DNA of 64,000 bases from contig NC_085109.1 in NCBI RefSeq assembly GCF_030269925.1, positions 8,804,001 to 8,868,000 on the forward strand, written 5' to 3'. The translations under genes and the position numbers were made by a program. Within the stretch, counting starts at the first letter, position 1, and each line of letters begins with the position of its first letter. Under the pieces are notes generated by a model. The model did not search any database. It saw only the letters and a list, made by a program, of their open reading frames with translations, and was not told where the DNA came from. Below are positions 31,114 through 42,714 of the stretch, one piece after another. Source of the stretch: Bombyx mori (taxonomy: Eukaryota > Arthropoda > Insecta > Lepidoptera > Bombycidae).

Positions 31114-31378
31114 TATACATATCGATGTTTGAAAGTCAAACATGACTAAGCGACAATACAGACAGAGAGCGTGAACTTTACAGTAGACTAATTTAAAGTT
31201 GAAATACCTGAAAAAAATTGTATTTTAACGAATCTAGCTGTAGGATTGAAATTGTTTTAAATGACCTAGAAATATATTTTTTTTGCGCATCTAATACGGT
31301 TATTACCAATCATTTATGTACAAAGCAGTAATTGTCGCTTTTTTAGTCACGTTTGCCTTTCAAGCGTCGATATGTATA
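31114..31378. mobile_element. Small Tc1/mariner-type inverted-repeat element (MITE)
   Basis: The ends 31114-31157 and 31331-31378 are inverted repeats of about 44 bases with a few differences (TATACATATCGATG, TTGAAAGTCAAACATGACTA and GCGACAAT on the left). TA at the borders fits a TA target. The interior is too short for a transposase. Confidence 0.7.
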
Positions 31379-31835
31379 TACATATAATTATATCTAAACT
31401 AAAATTAATAAGAATTTTCACTTAGTCGTCATAGTCTGAAATTTAATCTAAAGAAATACATATATCTATTTTCAATACAACAGCAACCTAAAACACAAAA
31501 CATAGTGTAAATAACCATGTACAATCTTGAATACATTACTGTTGATTGCAATCTTTGTTTTGTATTCGATTGTACTCGATAGAACTCGTCTCCGGCAGGT
31601 GGTTCTAGACTTACGAGATATCGATGAAAGTGCCCCTGCACTAGAGATATAGATTGTTTAAATTTAGTTTATTTATAACATAACTGCATTTCGAATGTAC
31701 ATTTTGAAAATCGATTTATCTTTTTTATTAAATATCTTGGGTATAAAGTTTTTGAACTGTGATTGAAAGATGTTATTTTTAAATTATTTTAAATACATAT
31801 ATAATTATATATACCTACTTAAATAATTTGAAGGG

Positions 31836-31994
31836 TGAAGGTTTGAAGGGTGGGGCAGCCGTTGTAACTATACTTGAGACATTAGAACTTATATCTCAAG
31901 GTGGGTGGCGCATTTACATTGTAGATTTTTATGGGCTCCACTTAACACCAGGTGGGCTGTGAGCTCGTCCACCCACCTAAGCAATAAAAAAAAG
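31836..31994 (+). mobile_element. Bm1-type SINE, headless copy
   Basis: It runs from AAGGTTTGAAGGGTGGGGC to CTAAGCAATAAAAAAAAG, truncated at the 5' end. Confidence 0.88.
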
Positions 31995-32790
31995 ATGTGT
32001 TGTGTCGTGGGACACCGGATAGGAACGAAGTTCCTTATTATAAAAATATTAATTTTGAGTTCTAATTAGAGGTATAAAGAAAATAAAACTGGAGGTTTCG
32101 CAACAACCCACGGTTATTCGGTAACGTGCGAACTTATTGTGGTACACTTCATTCACGGTTGCTTACATAAGTATTGCGCAAACGAACACTCTGAGATCGT
32201 GGTCAATGAATGATAAAAATATATGTTATTTTTTGTACGTTATTACAAAGTTAAGTCGTACACTGTGTGCATTACTAATAAAAATCTTACGTTACGGACG
32301 TTTTGTCCCGGTCAGGGTACCCCTCCCCATCGTCCCATAAGGAACTCCGTACCAAAAAAATAATAAAAAAAAACTTAGTTTGTGTCACGTATCAACCGTA
32401 AATGTTTAATGTCCTAATAATCATGATGATCAAGACTTTCATTACATGCGTTACGGTCTAGTTTCGCGTGCATCTGTTATCGGCGGGCTTCGGATCTGGG
32501 CGCGGACACAATTTGTGCGGCTCGTGCGCCCGCGCCCAGATAACGCGTTTGAATAATACATTCGCTCTCGTTGCATTCTGCTCTAGTTTGTGACTGTTAG
32601 GGACACTGTGGGTAGGTGCACCTGTGCCTTACGAAATTTCATATAAATAATTACAATATGTTTTCTCGTGCCTATTGGATATTCGGTTATGTTAGCTTGA
32701 AGGTCGGAATGCAAATTTCATTATCGTTCATTAACAATGTAAAAATAGTTGGCAGTATGTTGCCAATAATGAGTACTAAATTGTTACTGC
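31995..32790. other. Intergenic DNA with a CpG-rich patch at 32450-32545
   Basis: The patch contains the inverted pair TCTGGGCGCGG (32495) / CCGCGCCCAGA (32530). It could be a promoter-like island or a small element; no exon follows. Confidence 0.3.
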
Positions 32791-32981
32791 GTTTTTTTTT
32801 ATTGCTTAGATGGGTGGACGAGCTCACAGCCCACCTGGTGTTAAGTGGTTACTGGAGCCTATAGACATCTACAACGGCTGCCCCACCCTACAAACTGAAA
32901 CGCATTACTGCTTCACGGCAAAAATAGGCAGGGTGGTGGTACCTACCCGTGCGGACTCACAAGAAGTCCTACCACCAGTAA
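32791..32981 (-). mobile_element. Bm1-type SINE with internal deletion
   Basis: The minus copy is missing the part between the two TACAACG words of the consensus, leaving ATCTACAACGGCTGCC. Otherwise it is well kept (TATTGCTTAGATGGGTGGAC to CCTACCACCAG). Confidence 0.9.
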
Positions 32982-33472
32982 CGTAATAGCGCGATATAAC
33001 GTAAGGGCGCTCAGATGATCAATACTGTGACAAAAGCATCCATGCTTTTCAAAAATTTAACACCCGTTAATACGACTATTCCAATATCAAAATTCCCAAG
33101 GCAATTGGCAGAATCCAAGTATCCAAAACATCTGTGGGTTGCGTTAAGTTCTCGGTATAAATTGTGCCATAAACTCCTCTAAGAAACTAGCGTAGTTTTT
33201 TATTATCAAATTTTTTCTTCGAGTAGATTATTTGTGGTCATGGATTAAATCGTAAAAATAATGTTAGTTATATACAGCTCACGAAAATTGAGACAAAAAG
33301 TTCTGAATACCTTTAATTAAGAAAATATTGGTTTCAAGAAAACATAAGGCTGTGTTTATTTGTACGCTCAGCTCTCCAATTTGAAAAATAAAATGAAAAA
33401 AAGCATTAGGCTCAGCATTAAGCATAATAAATATTAAGCTTTATATTAAGAAGAAATTAAAATCAATGAAGC
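32982..33472. other. No feature recognised
   Basis: AT-rich intergenic DNA. Confidence 0.35.
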
Positions 33473-33790
33473 ATTTTTTTTTATTGCTTAGACGGGTGGA
33501 CGAGCTCACAGCCCACCCGGTGTTAAGTGGTTACTGGAGCCCATAGACATCTACAACGTAAATGCGCCACCCACGGCTGCCCCACCCTTCAAACCGAAAC
33601 GCATTACTGCTTCACGGCTGAAATAGGCAGGACGGTGGTACCTACCCGCGCTGACTCACAACAGGTCCTACCACCAGTAATTACGCAAATTACAATTTTG
33701 CGGGTTTCACTTTTATTACACGATGTTATTCCTTCACCGTGGAAGTCAATCGTGAACATTTGTCGAGTACGTATTTCATTAGAAAAATTA
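33473..33790 (-). mobile_element. Bm1-type SINE, nearly full length, with internal deletion
   Basis: The body deletion joins GCCACCCAC to GGCTGCCCC. The copy continues past CCTACCACCAG into the linker (TTACGCAAATTACAATTTTG, TTCACCGTGGAAGTCAATC) and stops before the tRNA-like boxes. Confidence 0.9.
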
Positions 33791-35338
33791 GTAAAATTGG
33801 AATCATGGAATTAGTCAAACGTAAATAACTAATGTAAAATTAAACTGCAATAGTGGTATTCATTAAATTACAAACCATTAAAAATGTTTTAAACGTATAC
33901 CGATTCTCAGAAGAATCTACATGCAGTAGAATTTACATAAAAAGATCTAAAGCATCTAATTAACGCGTGATACTGTAATTGCAATCATTAAGTACAACGA
34001 GCTGTGCTGTTAATATTTTGGTTTATAAAATTGTAAGTTTTAACGTGGAGCCATAAGAACTATTTCAGTTTGCTGCAGGATTGCAAGCTTTTACTATCAG
34101 AGACAGAGAGAGTGCTTTGCTTGTCTTAGATAAACATGCAACTAACCCAATAGAAAAGTATTACTGAACATGAATACAGTTGATAAAACTATTATATCGA
34201 TTACCAACTATCTTAGATATAATGAATCCAAAGTAATTCAAAGTTTCCGAACTATTTTGGTATTTGGTATCAATCTTGTTGCTATCTATATAAAATATAT
34301 TACTTAATACATTAAAATAATATTAGTATGTAGTTTTGTTGACTATCTATTCTTGTATAACTACATATTATACACACGATTAGACAAGAAAATCTATGCT
34401 TCTAATTTGGTTTGTTTTTATTTGCCATACCATTCTCGTGTTATCATATATAGCCATCACAGAAGATCGATAAATTATGTAAATTACTGTAGAGGTCAAA
34501 ACAATAGGCTAAGTTTTTACATTTTTTTTATAGGCAGTAGAACTTAAGACTAGACAAAGCAGTAGGCAATAAACAAAACAACACAACAACGATAGAGCTA
34601 GGAATTGATGCGTTTTTAATTTCAAGGAATACTAATATAATGAACCGACAAAAAACCAGCTTCTGTGTACTTTAAATATACAAAACAATAGATTAGATCT
34701 TAAGTATACGAGTCGAGCGAGGTTTGTAAATACACCGAAGTGTCAAAACTAGGATCTACTAAAACCGTTGTGATTGGTCCATAGTTATTTTTGACTATTG
34801 TAATGGCAGGGAATCAATAAAAAACAGCTTTGTCAATATTAGGAAGTAATTAAGGCACCTTTGACAGTACAATTAAATTGTCTGTTGGACTTGAAAACTG
34901 ATTTTGGTAGTTGATGCGTCAGTTTATGAAATGGCACCCATATCTTGTTTTAGTGTAGGTAGGACTTCAATGCGAATGAACAATTAAGGCGAATAATTGA
35001 TTCCTCGTAATTAAAATTAGCAATTTAATTTTTATATTTTTCAAGAATTATTTCTCGAGGTCTTCTAGGTTAGAGAGAAATAAAAACTAAGCACTCTACT
35101 TCTTTCCTTTTCAATTTAAATAAGCGTCAAGTGTGTCATAAGTTCTTGGAAGTAAAAAGATCTCTTGTGGTCTGCTTTAAATAAATTAAAAAGACTCGAG
35201 ACTTCTAAATTGTACAATATTCGTCTTGGTGAGAAGCTGTATAGTAATATGTAATGTAATACAGGAAATGATAAGTACAAATTTATGGTGGTATTTTCAC
35301 TATTAAAACCTTCACAATCATTAAAACACGAGTCACTG
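33791..35338. other. No feature recognised
   Basis: AT-rich intergenic DNA. Open frames here are low-complexity. Confidence 0.35.
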
Positions 35339-35571
35339 ACTGGTGGTAGGAATTATTGAGTCCGCACGGGTAGGTACCGCCGCTCTGCTTATTTCTGCCG
35401 TGAAGCAGTAATGCGTTTTGGTATGAAGGGTGGGGCAGCCGTTGTACCGTAAAAACAAGGACTTAGAACTTATATCTCAAGGTGGGTGGCGCATTTACGT
35501 TGTAGATGTCTATGGGTTTCGGTAACCACTTAACACCAGGTGAGCTCGTCCACCTAAAACATAAAAAAAAA
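35339..35571 (+). mobile_element. Bm1-type SINE, headless copy
   Basis: It runs from TGGTGGTAGGAATTATTGAG to CCACCTAAAACATAAAAAAA, with a short loss near 35545. Confidence 0.88.
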
Positions 35572-37382
35572 ACATAACATTATTGATGGTCGCTTCAAAA
35601 TTAATAATACAGGATAGCCGTAAAACGTTAAGATTTTTGTTACACGACTTTATCGATTTTTTTTGTCCGACCGATGATATTACACAATAGTAACGTGCAG
35701 AACAGTAATTACAAGAACCCGAATAGCCTTCCGTATACGACGAACAATGAAACCGATATTGAAAACGAATGTTCCGTTTATCTAACTAGATCTCGGTCAA
35801 TCATTTTTTGTTGCTCAAACACGCAATTTGATGATTTTATTTGTAACGCTGGTTACATATCGAGAGTTGGGCCAATGTTTGGTGCTCTGTCAACGTGTAC
35901 TGTCGTTAACAGAAGTGATTTGGGTTACTTTAAAAAAATGTCATCAATTCAAAATGTGATAAATATTTTCTATTGCTCATTTTTTACATATAATTATAAT
36001 TTTATATCAACAGTAATATTTCATTACTAGTATATATTCAACTGTCAGATTAGTGACCACGATATTGTTTAGAGAACTATACAGTTATAAGCTTCAAACA
36101 AAAGGAATCAAACATTCGTCATACACATCACGGAACAGGCATAGCATGAATGATCGCGCATGTGCACAATATCTATCACCGAAACTATCAGTTGCACAAC
36201 TGGTAAGTAATAGTAATTACAATAGATGTCCATTGTTCGAGCTGACCGATTGGACCCAGCGTCATGCGACCTTCGGGCGATTCAACCTCACGATTTTTTG
36301 ATCGCTTGCCCTCATACGGAGCTGTTAAAACCAACTCACGTAAATGCCTAAAGTACAAGCAATAATGTCCAGACGAATTATAATAAGTGGTATTCATTGT
36401 AGCAATTAACGAAGATCGTCTTGTGCAATTGGTATGACGTAAATGTAGAATGTTTTTCGACACTTGCTTGTATCTTGTTGAACTTTTTCACGATCTGTTA
36501 TCGAATCATAATGCAATTAAAGCAGTCATAAAGGTTATTTTTACCAAACATGTACTGAAGTAATCAAAGTAGTTTTATCTGTTTTCGAAAATTTGGCGAT
36601 TGGAGAAAATTTTAATAAAAATTAAATATTCAAATAAAGATCGATACTCGATGAGTTTGTTTAGATACCTACTATCTTGGTTTTCAATAAGAACGTTCAA
36701 TTGAACCACATTGAAGTACATGAATTTGAGTTGAAAATCAATCGTCATTTTTAAATGTGGATTATGATTTATTTACACGCGCGTGGAATGTGTGTCAATT
36801 TCATTGCTTTTTAAATTAAAATATTTTTGTTAAGCACACATTACAATGAATCAACATGTTTGTAAATCAAATAAGCTTAGTCATGAAATTTAAGATCCGT
36901 GATCCACACCGAGCTGTAGATCAACCATATTTGATTGTTATTGAACATTAATTTCCATCTTTTTATTTTTTATTTTATTGTTGATTGTTTTTTTGTTTTT
37001 ATATGCAGTTTTTTTTCTTTTTTTTTTTTTTCTTTGTCCTAATTTTAATATTAGTTACGATATTTCTATTTTAAGCACAAACGCTCTTAAGCAAGATCAC
37101 ACCCAAAAGGGTGAATTCTATAATGTATTATTTTATGTATATAAGTTCAATTTTTATGTGTGCAGATTTTATCCAGTTGTGTGAACCTAATAATAAAAAA
37201 AAAATTAACATAAACGAAGTCACAGGAGCTGATATGATACTAGACTGCAAAATGATATAATATGAAGATACGATTATACAACCTTAGCCTTCGAAAGCTG
37301 CTTTAAATAAATTCAATTTTTACAATAGATCGAATTAAAAATCATCTTAGACAGAAACCTAAGTTTCTCTAGTCTTTCCGTC
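35572..37382. other. No gene supported
   Basis: AT-rich DNA. A 118-codon plus-strand frame at 35674-36030 is Asn/Tyr/Ser/Phe-rich, has no family resemblance and lacks splice or promoter context, so I do not call it. Confidence 0.3.
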
Positions 37383-38095
37383 TTTTTTTGTCCGGCGGCC
37401 AAACCTCCTACAAGATCTCCGCGACTCGACGGTCCGCAGATGTTGGAAGCGGACTACAAGCTCAAAGATAGATCAAGGATCGATGGTATTTATGACCCTA
37501 ACCACTAAACGACACCCCTACACTCTCAGCCAAATATTCGATCCCCCGAGATCAGAACCCGACCGGAGAAATGAGGTTACCGCGATGAACTACCCAAATA
37601 GACGCACGACTCACCCCAAGAACGCCCAGCTGACAGAGTCTTCGAGGCTAAGCAAAGGCTCTGAACGTTAGCCGTTTCGGTACGGCGGCTCGTCAGGCTG
37701 ACCAGGCGTTGCCACTAATATCCCAGTATACTTTGCTGGGTCAGAAACAGCCTGCTAGGTTGGGACGCGATACACCACCAACCGGTCGCTCTTAAGATCG
37801 TATCGAAGAAGACAAGTGAAATCTTAAGAGTGCGCCTGCACTAGTGTGATGGTGTCGTGCCGCGCGACTTCGACTCCTTTAGTTTGGACGTGTCACTGCC
37901 GAGCATCGTAGCTACGGCGGTCGTCAGCGACCGGTCCTCTCTCGACGAGGACGGCGCGCTACTCGACCCTGGCAGTGCCGCGTACTTGGTGATATTTTTC
38001 TGGTCATGGTCTTCGCAGTGGTGATACTGCACTATCGGTTCCCTACTGGCAACTTCGTGTAGGCATCGTGTACGAACGTAAATGCTAACAGTCAA
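37383..38095 (-). mobile_element. Decayed R1-clade-like LINE 3' end
   Basis: On the minus strand a frame from 38095 to a stop at 37841 contains YHHCEDHDQKN and SLTTAVATMLGSD. These resemble the zinc-knuckle and SLP-type C-terminus of R1-clade ORF2, such as CHHCGHDLDTAEHTL in the better copy near 45180. A GC-rich 3' UTR of about 450 bases follows and ends in an A run (T run at 37384-37390). The assignment is by eye and the copy is decayed. Its GC content stands out from the surroundings. Confidence 0.5.
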
Positions 38096-38123
38096 ATTTT
38101 CATTTATACTGTATGATTTAAGC

Positions 38124-38206
38124 TGGAGCCTAACTGCTTTGCGGCAAAATAAGGCAGGATGGTGGTACCAGCCCGTGGTGTCTTACAATACAGCGTACCA
38201 CGAGGA
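38124..38206 (-). mobile_element. Diverged Bm1-like fragment
   Basis: TAACTGCTTTGCGGCAAAATAAGGC and GGTGGTACCAGCCCGTG follow the Bm1 order over some 70 bases. Confidence 0.5.
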
Positions 38207-39076
38207 TTTTGTAAGTTCAAAGTACACACAAGTTGATAAGACTGTCTGTCGTGAAGCATTACCACGTTTTCATCTGAGGCGGAAACGCAGCCAATTCTTT
38301 CGGGTCATCGCATCCCCTTACGGGGACGGGGAACAGGCCTCGAGGATCCCCCTCTCTAAGGACCTGGACCTTATATCTGAAGTTCATTAATATAATTTCC
38401 ACGGCAAGCTCGCTTACACATAAGCACACACATATACACACAAAATTATTGTTGAAAACATTAATATTTAACGAAAACAGAATTTAATTCTAAACAGCTC
38501 TATTGATATCCAAACAGCGGGCACCACGATTGGTCCGTTTGATATTGACACTCATTAGTCTATTTATTATTGTAGATTGGTTATCTTAAATAATATTACC
38601 TTTTGTTAATAATATATAATAGGTATGCTTTCGTAACACGCAATGCCATCACTGCGGAAGGCATGCTGTATCAACTGTAGAGTAATTGGTATTAGACAGC
38701 AGTGCTGTAAGGTGACCACATTTTGATGCTATAATTTCTTACTTCTTCGTGTTATATCAAAAATAAAACGTTCCAATAAGTAATGTAGGTATAATGCACT
38801 ATTCAAATTGTTTGTTTCAAATAATGGAGATCGGACATCGGTGAGAGAGTTTAAGTGGACTTTTCATGTTTCCAGCTGTAGTATATAAATGCGATTGCGA
38901 TGTGCCGTATCTTTTACACACCGCCCTTGTCTAGCGAAGCAGTGAGTCCATAACCGGGGCAGAGGAGGTAATAAAGACCCGACGAGACGAATATTTCCTA
39001 AAAGAAGGCGCCTACATAGCATAGTCTACAAACATAAATAGGTTTTAAGACTGTTTACCAATGTAGGTATATTAAG
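38207..39076. other. No gene supported
   Basis: Mixed DNA. A GC-richer stretch to about 38390 may be part of an unidentified old element; the rest is AT-rich. Confidence 0.3.
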
Positions 39077-39358
39077 ACTAGCTGAGTCCCGCGATGTTAC
39101 GGTACGAAAATAAACGCGGGTGATACCGCGGAGCGAAGCTAGTCTAAAAAAAGCCTAAGTTACTCTTTATATCATCAGCTACCTGTCAGTGAAAGTCCCG
39201 TCAAAATCGGTCCAGCCGTTCCAGAGATTAGCCGGAACAAACAGACAGACAAAAATTGCAAAAAATGTTATTTTGATGTATTTATATGCATGTAGTAAAA
39301 AGTGGCTATTTCAATATTACAAACAGACACTCCAATTTTATTTATATGTATAGATTTC
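39077..39358 (+). repeat. RTE-like dispersed repeat, family E
   Basis: It starts ACTAGCTGAGTCCCGCGATG, carries AAATCGGTCCAGCCGTTCC and AACAAACAGACAGACAAAAATTG, and ends in TTTATATGTATAGATTT. This layout is common to insect RTE-type 3' ends. Confidence 0.75.
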
Positions 39359-39650
39359 TTGCTATGCGTTTGTGCATAATATGAAATCTACAGTACGCAC
39401 CTATGCACTAAATTGATTAAGCCGTAAGAATTTTTTTATTGCAACACTTGTGACGTGTCGTACAACCGCTTTTATGTTTAGACATGAAAATTAAAAACTC
39501 AAACGTTATGACTGATTGTAATGAATTATTTATGAAGTCGTCTAATTAATCGAATTTTCTTGATCTCGTTCAAAACTAACGCGAGTTCAATACAATTAAA
39601 CAAGACTTCGTTTGAATATGTATTTGGTTCAAATAAATTATTAAAATTAC
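39359..39650. other. No feature recognised
   Basis: AT-rich intergenic DNA. Confidence 0.35.
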
Positions 39651-39894
39651 TGTTAGTAGGACCTCTTAAGAGTCCGCGCGGGTAGGTACCACCGCCCTGC
39701 CTATTTCTGCCGTGAAGCAGTAATGCGTTTCGGTTTGAAGGGTGGGGCAGCCGTTGTAACTATACTTGAGATCTTCGAACTTATATCTCAAGGTGGGGGG
39801 CGCATTTACGTTGTAGATGTCTATGGACTTCAGTAACCACTTAACACCAGGTCGGCTGTGAGCTCGTCCACCCATCTAAGCAATAAAAAAAAAC
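39651..39894 (+). mobile_element. Bm1-type SINE, complete body, no head
   Basis: It runs from TGTTAGTAGGACCTCTTAAG to CATCTAAGCAATAAAAAAAA. Close to the common body sequence. Confidence 0.9.
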
Positions 39895-40483
39895 AGCCTT
39901 GTAGTAACAATCAGCTAAACGATCGTAAAACTGAAAGAACATGTTTAGAACAAAAGTGGGATGAAAAAGTTAAACAAAGTTTCATCACCGTACTGATTGA
40001 AAAAATTGTTGCGCAGATTAGAATAAATTACTCAAGAGAAAAGTTAACACAACACGTGAAAGAAAATTTCAAGATTTTTACTAAATTCTGTAAAATGACG
40101 TAACTACTCAAACTACGGACTCCTGAATATGACTTTTAAAGTATGAACTCTGAATGATCTAACCTCTCGATTTATTTTCTCTTACAAAGAAAATTACAAG
40201 AAACGAATACAAACACGAAACTAATTCATAAAATAAACTCTTCATTAACAAATTGCGAAAATTACACATTTAAAATACTGCAACTTCATAGTACAGTCAA
40301 TTATGAGACCACAGATTTTGGTTGTTGTTTCTCATAGTTAGTAGACGTCTTTCTTCGCGAGAATTTCTTTCTTCCTTTTTACTGCTTTATCTTTGAGATC
40401 AGCTTTTTTCCTGCCTTACTACTAATTTGGCTCTGGAAGACTATTCTGGTTTCGCCTGACTAGACGTGCTCATGGGGATCAGC
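39895..40483. other. No feature recognised
   Basis: AT-rich intergenic DNA. A Lys/Asn-rich open frame continuing from the SINE tail to 40103 looks random. Confidence 0.35.
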
Positions 40484-40612
40484 CTTATAAACTTTGCTAT
40501 CATCTGCCCTAGCAAGAGCAGTGCTTCGCTGAATCTGCCGCTGAATTACGACCCTGCCTATTTTACTACGAAGCAGTGATGAGTTTCAGTTTAAAGTGTA
40601 CACTACTACTAC
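40484..40612. mobile_element. Composite of two old fragments: jockey-like tail (-) and Bm1-like (+)
   Basis: GCCCTAGCAAGAGCAGTGCTTCGC is a minus LINE tail block. It is followed by CGACCCTGCCTATTTTACTACGAAGCAGTGATG, a Bm1-like plus block. Both are short and diverged. Confidence 0.5.
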
Positions 40613-42306
40613 TAAAAAATTTAAACTTTTTTCATGTTTTTTTCCATTCATTTATAAAATATCGCAGAATATGGCAAAGGGAAGATAATTGAACATTTTA
40701 CGACTATGGGATTGACAGTAATTAAAGGTGGCTGTTCAAAGCACTTTATAAGTGATGATTCATTTTCGATACTGGACGGATCGAAGCGGAGGCTCCTTGA
40801 CAACCTTATGTGACGTTCATGGAAAAATTCTCATACGTTGATGACGTCCAAAGAATTTACTATAGCAAAGTATACATGAACTAATTCATTTTCTATTAAA
40901 TAGATCCTTTAAGTCAGAAAGTCTTGGAATAGTGTTTTCTTTTTTCTATCATAAAATAAAAAATACATAAAATATTAAAAAAATAAGAAAATAAAACGTT
41001 CTAGAAAGCACTGATTCTTGATTGACTCGCAATGAAGAACACAGCTGTAGGTCATTTTTAATGATTGTATGATATGTAATTTTAGTTACGATTACACGTA
41101 TAGACTGATGTCACCGAATCCAAATTTTCGATAACCGCTTTTGTAAACTGGACCAAGTGAAAACGTGGAATAACGAAATGTCAATTCACGACCTTGATAT
41201 GCATACTTACGTCATTTTAGCGATGATTGATTCGCAAAAATGCACTCGCCGTTTAAGCATGGCACTTGCTCAATAATCTTCAGCAGTGTAGCGCAAATAA
41301 TATAGTGCTCAAAGTTGACCGAGTTAATAACTTTTGTGGTATAAGTGCTTTAACAATTTCGTGAGACGATGATTAAAATTAAAACATCTTTTACGATTTA
41401 ATTTCGCGTGTTTTAGTGTCATTATTGTTACGCAATATGTAAATGTAGGCGAATAACTCATTAGTCATCTGTGACCATGAAAAGTGTAAAGAATTCGATA
41501 CGTCGCAAATAATACAATGACAGTAAAAAGTCGACATTAAACCGTAAAAGTAATTTTTATTACATTTTTGTGGCATTAACAAACTCTGTTCATATAAAAT
41601 TCGATATTTCCAACATAACTCATGTTTTAAATTGAATATTTGTTCATGCAAATCTGAATTTCATTTTTTTACATAATGACGACGAATTCATCCGACAACA
41701 AACTGTCTAATCATCCTCGATCAAATGGAGCTTCAGAATAATTAACTATCAATTGCGATAACAAATATTAATCAAATAACACACTCATTACTAGTCAATA
41801 GACAAGAATGGTTGAATAAAAAAATCTAATCGTGGTTCGGTGATCGCCATTGCGGTCGATTGGACCGACCTCGTCTGTCGCTCGGGTATCTGACGCGCGG
41901 ATGTCAACTGCCCGATCCTTATGATAATAATTAAAAGAGTTACTTTGGCCTGCACCAAGGTCATGAAATTATTAGAGTTATTGAGAGCAAGGCTGTTAGT
42001 GGACTTTTCACTCTTAAGCAAGAGGTTTAATGCGTATGGAGGAATATGTTATTATTTTTTGGTTATGGACATTGCAATGCGCGACCGGTTTGTGATTTGA
42101 TGGAACGCACGTAATGCTCGCTTCGAACAAGCTCTGCCTTTTGACATTCGTTTCTGTATTCTATGTGGTATATCTATGTAATGAAGAAAAATGCACACGT
42201 GACTTTTGAGTTAATAATTTCTAATAGCATTTTTTTATTCAAACAATATCACTATTATTATGATTAAAAAAACGTCAAATATCATCACATATCAAGTCAT
42301 TTCACG
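40613..42306. other. No gene supported
   Basis: AT-rich DNA. A mixed-composition unique stretch around 41830-41990 contains CCAAGGTCATGAAATTATTA and might be regulatory; this is speculation. Confidence 0.3.
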
Positions 42307-42714
42307 TGTTTTTTATTGCTTAGACGTGTGTTCGAGCTCACAGCCCACCTGGTGTTAAGTGGTTACTGGAAGTTCACAGACATCTACAACGTAAATGCGC
42401 CACACACCTTGAGATATAAGTTCTAAGGTCTTAAAACCGAAACGCATTACTGCTTCACGGCAGAAATAAGCGGGGCGGTGGTACCTACCCGTGCGGACTC
42501 ACAAGAGGTCCTACCACCAGTAATTACGCAAATTATAATTTTGCGGGTTTGATTTTTATTACACGATGTTATTCCTTCACCGTGGAAGTCAATCGTAAAC
42601 ATTTGCTAAGTACGTATTTCATTAGAAAAATTGGTACCCGCCTGCGGGATTCGAACACCGTTGCATCGCTCGATACGAATGCACCGGACGTCTTATCCTT
42701 TAGGCCACGACGAC
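42307..42714 (-). mobile_element. Full-length Bm1-type SINE with tRNA-like head
   Basis: The minus copy runs from the T run at 42309 through the body (a small internal loss near 42430) and linker to the head. The B box complement GATTCGAAC is at 42648 and the A box complement CCTTTAGGCCA is near 42698. The promoter boxes are intact. Confidence 0.92.

Noticed and set aside
35674..36030. 118-codon plus-strand frame
   Set aside because: Asn/Ser/Tyr/Phe-rich AT-driven composition, no domain, no splice or promoter support.
38915..38990. rRNA-like words (ACACACCGCCC, AAGACCCGACGAGACG)
   Set aside because: Only isolated words match; the surrounding sequence does not follow small- or large-subunit rRNA.
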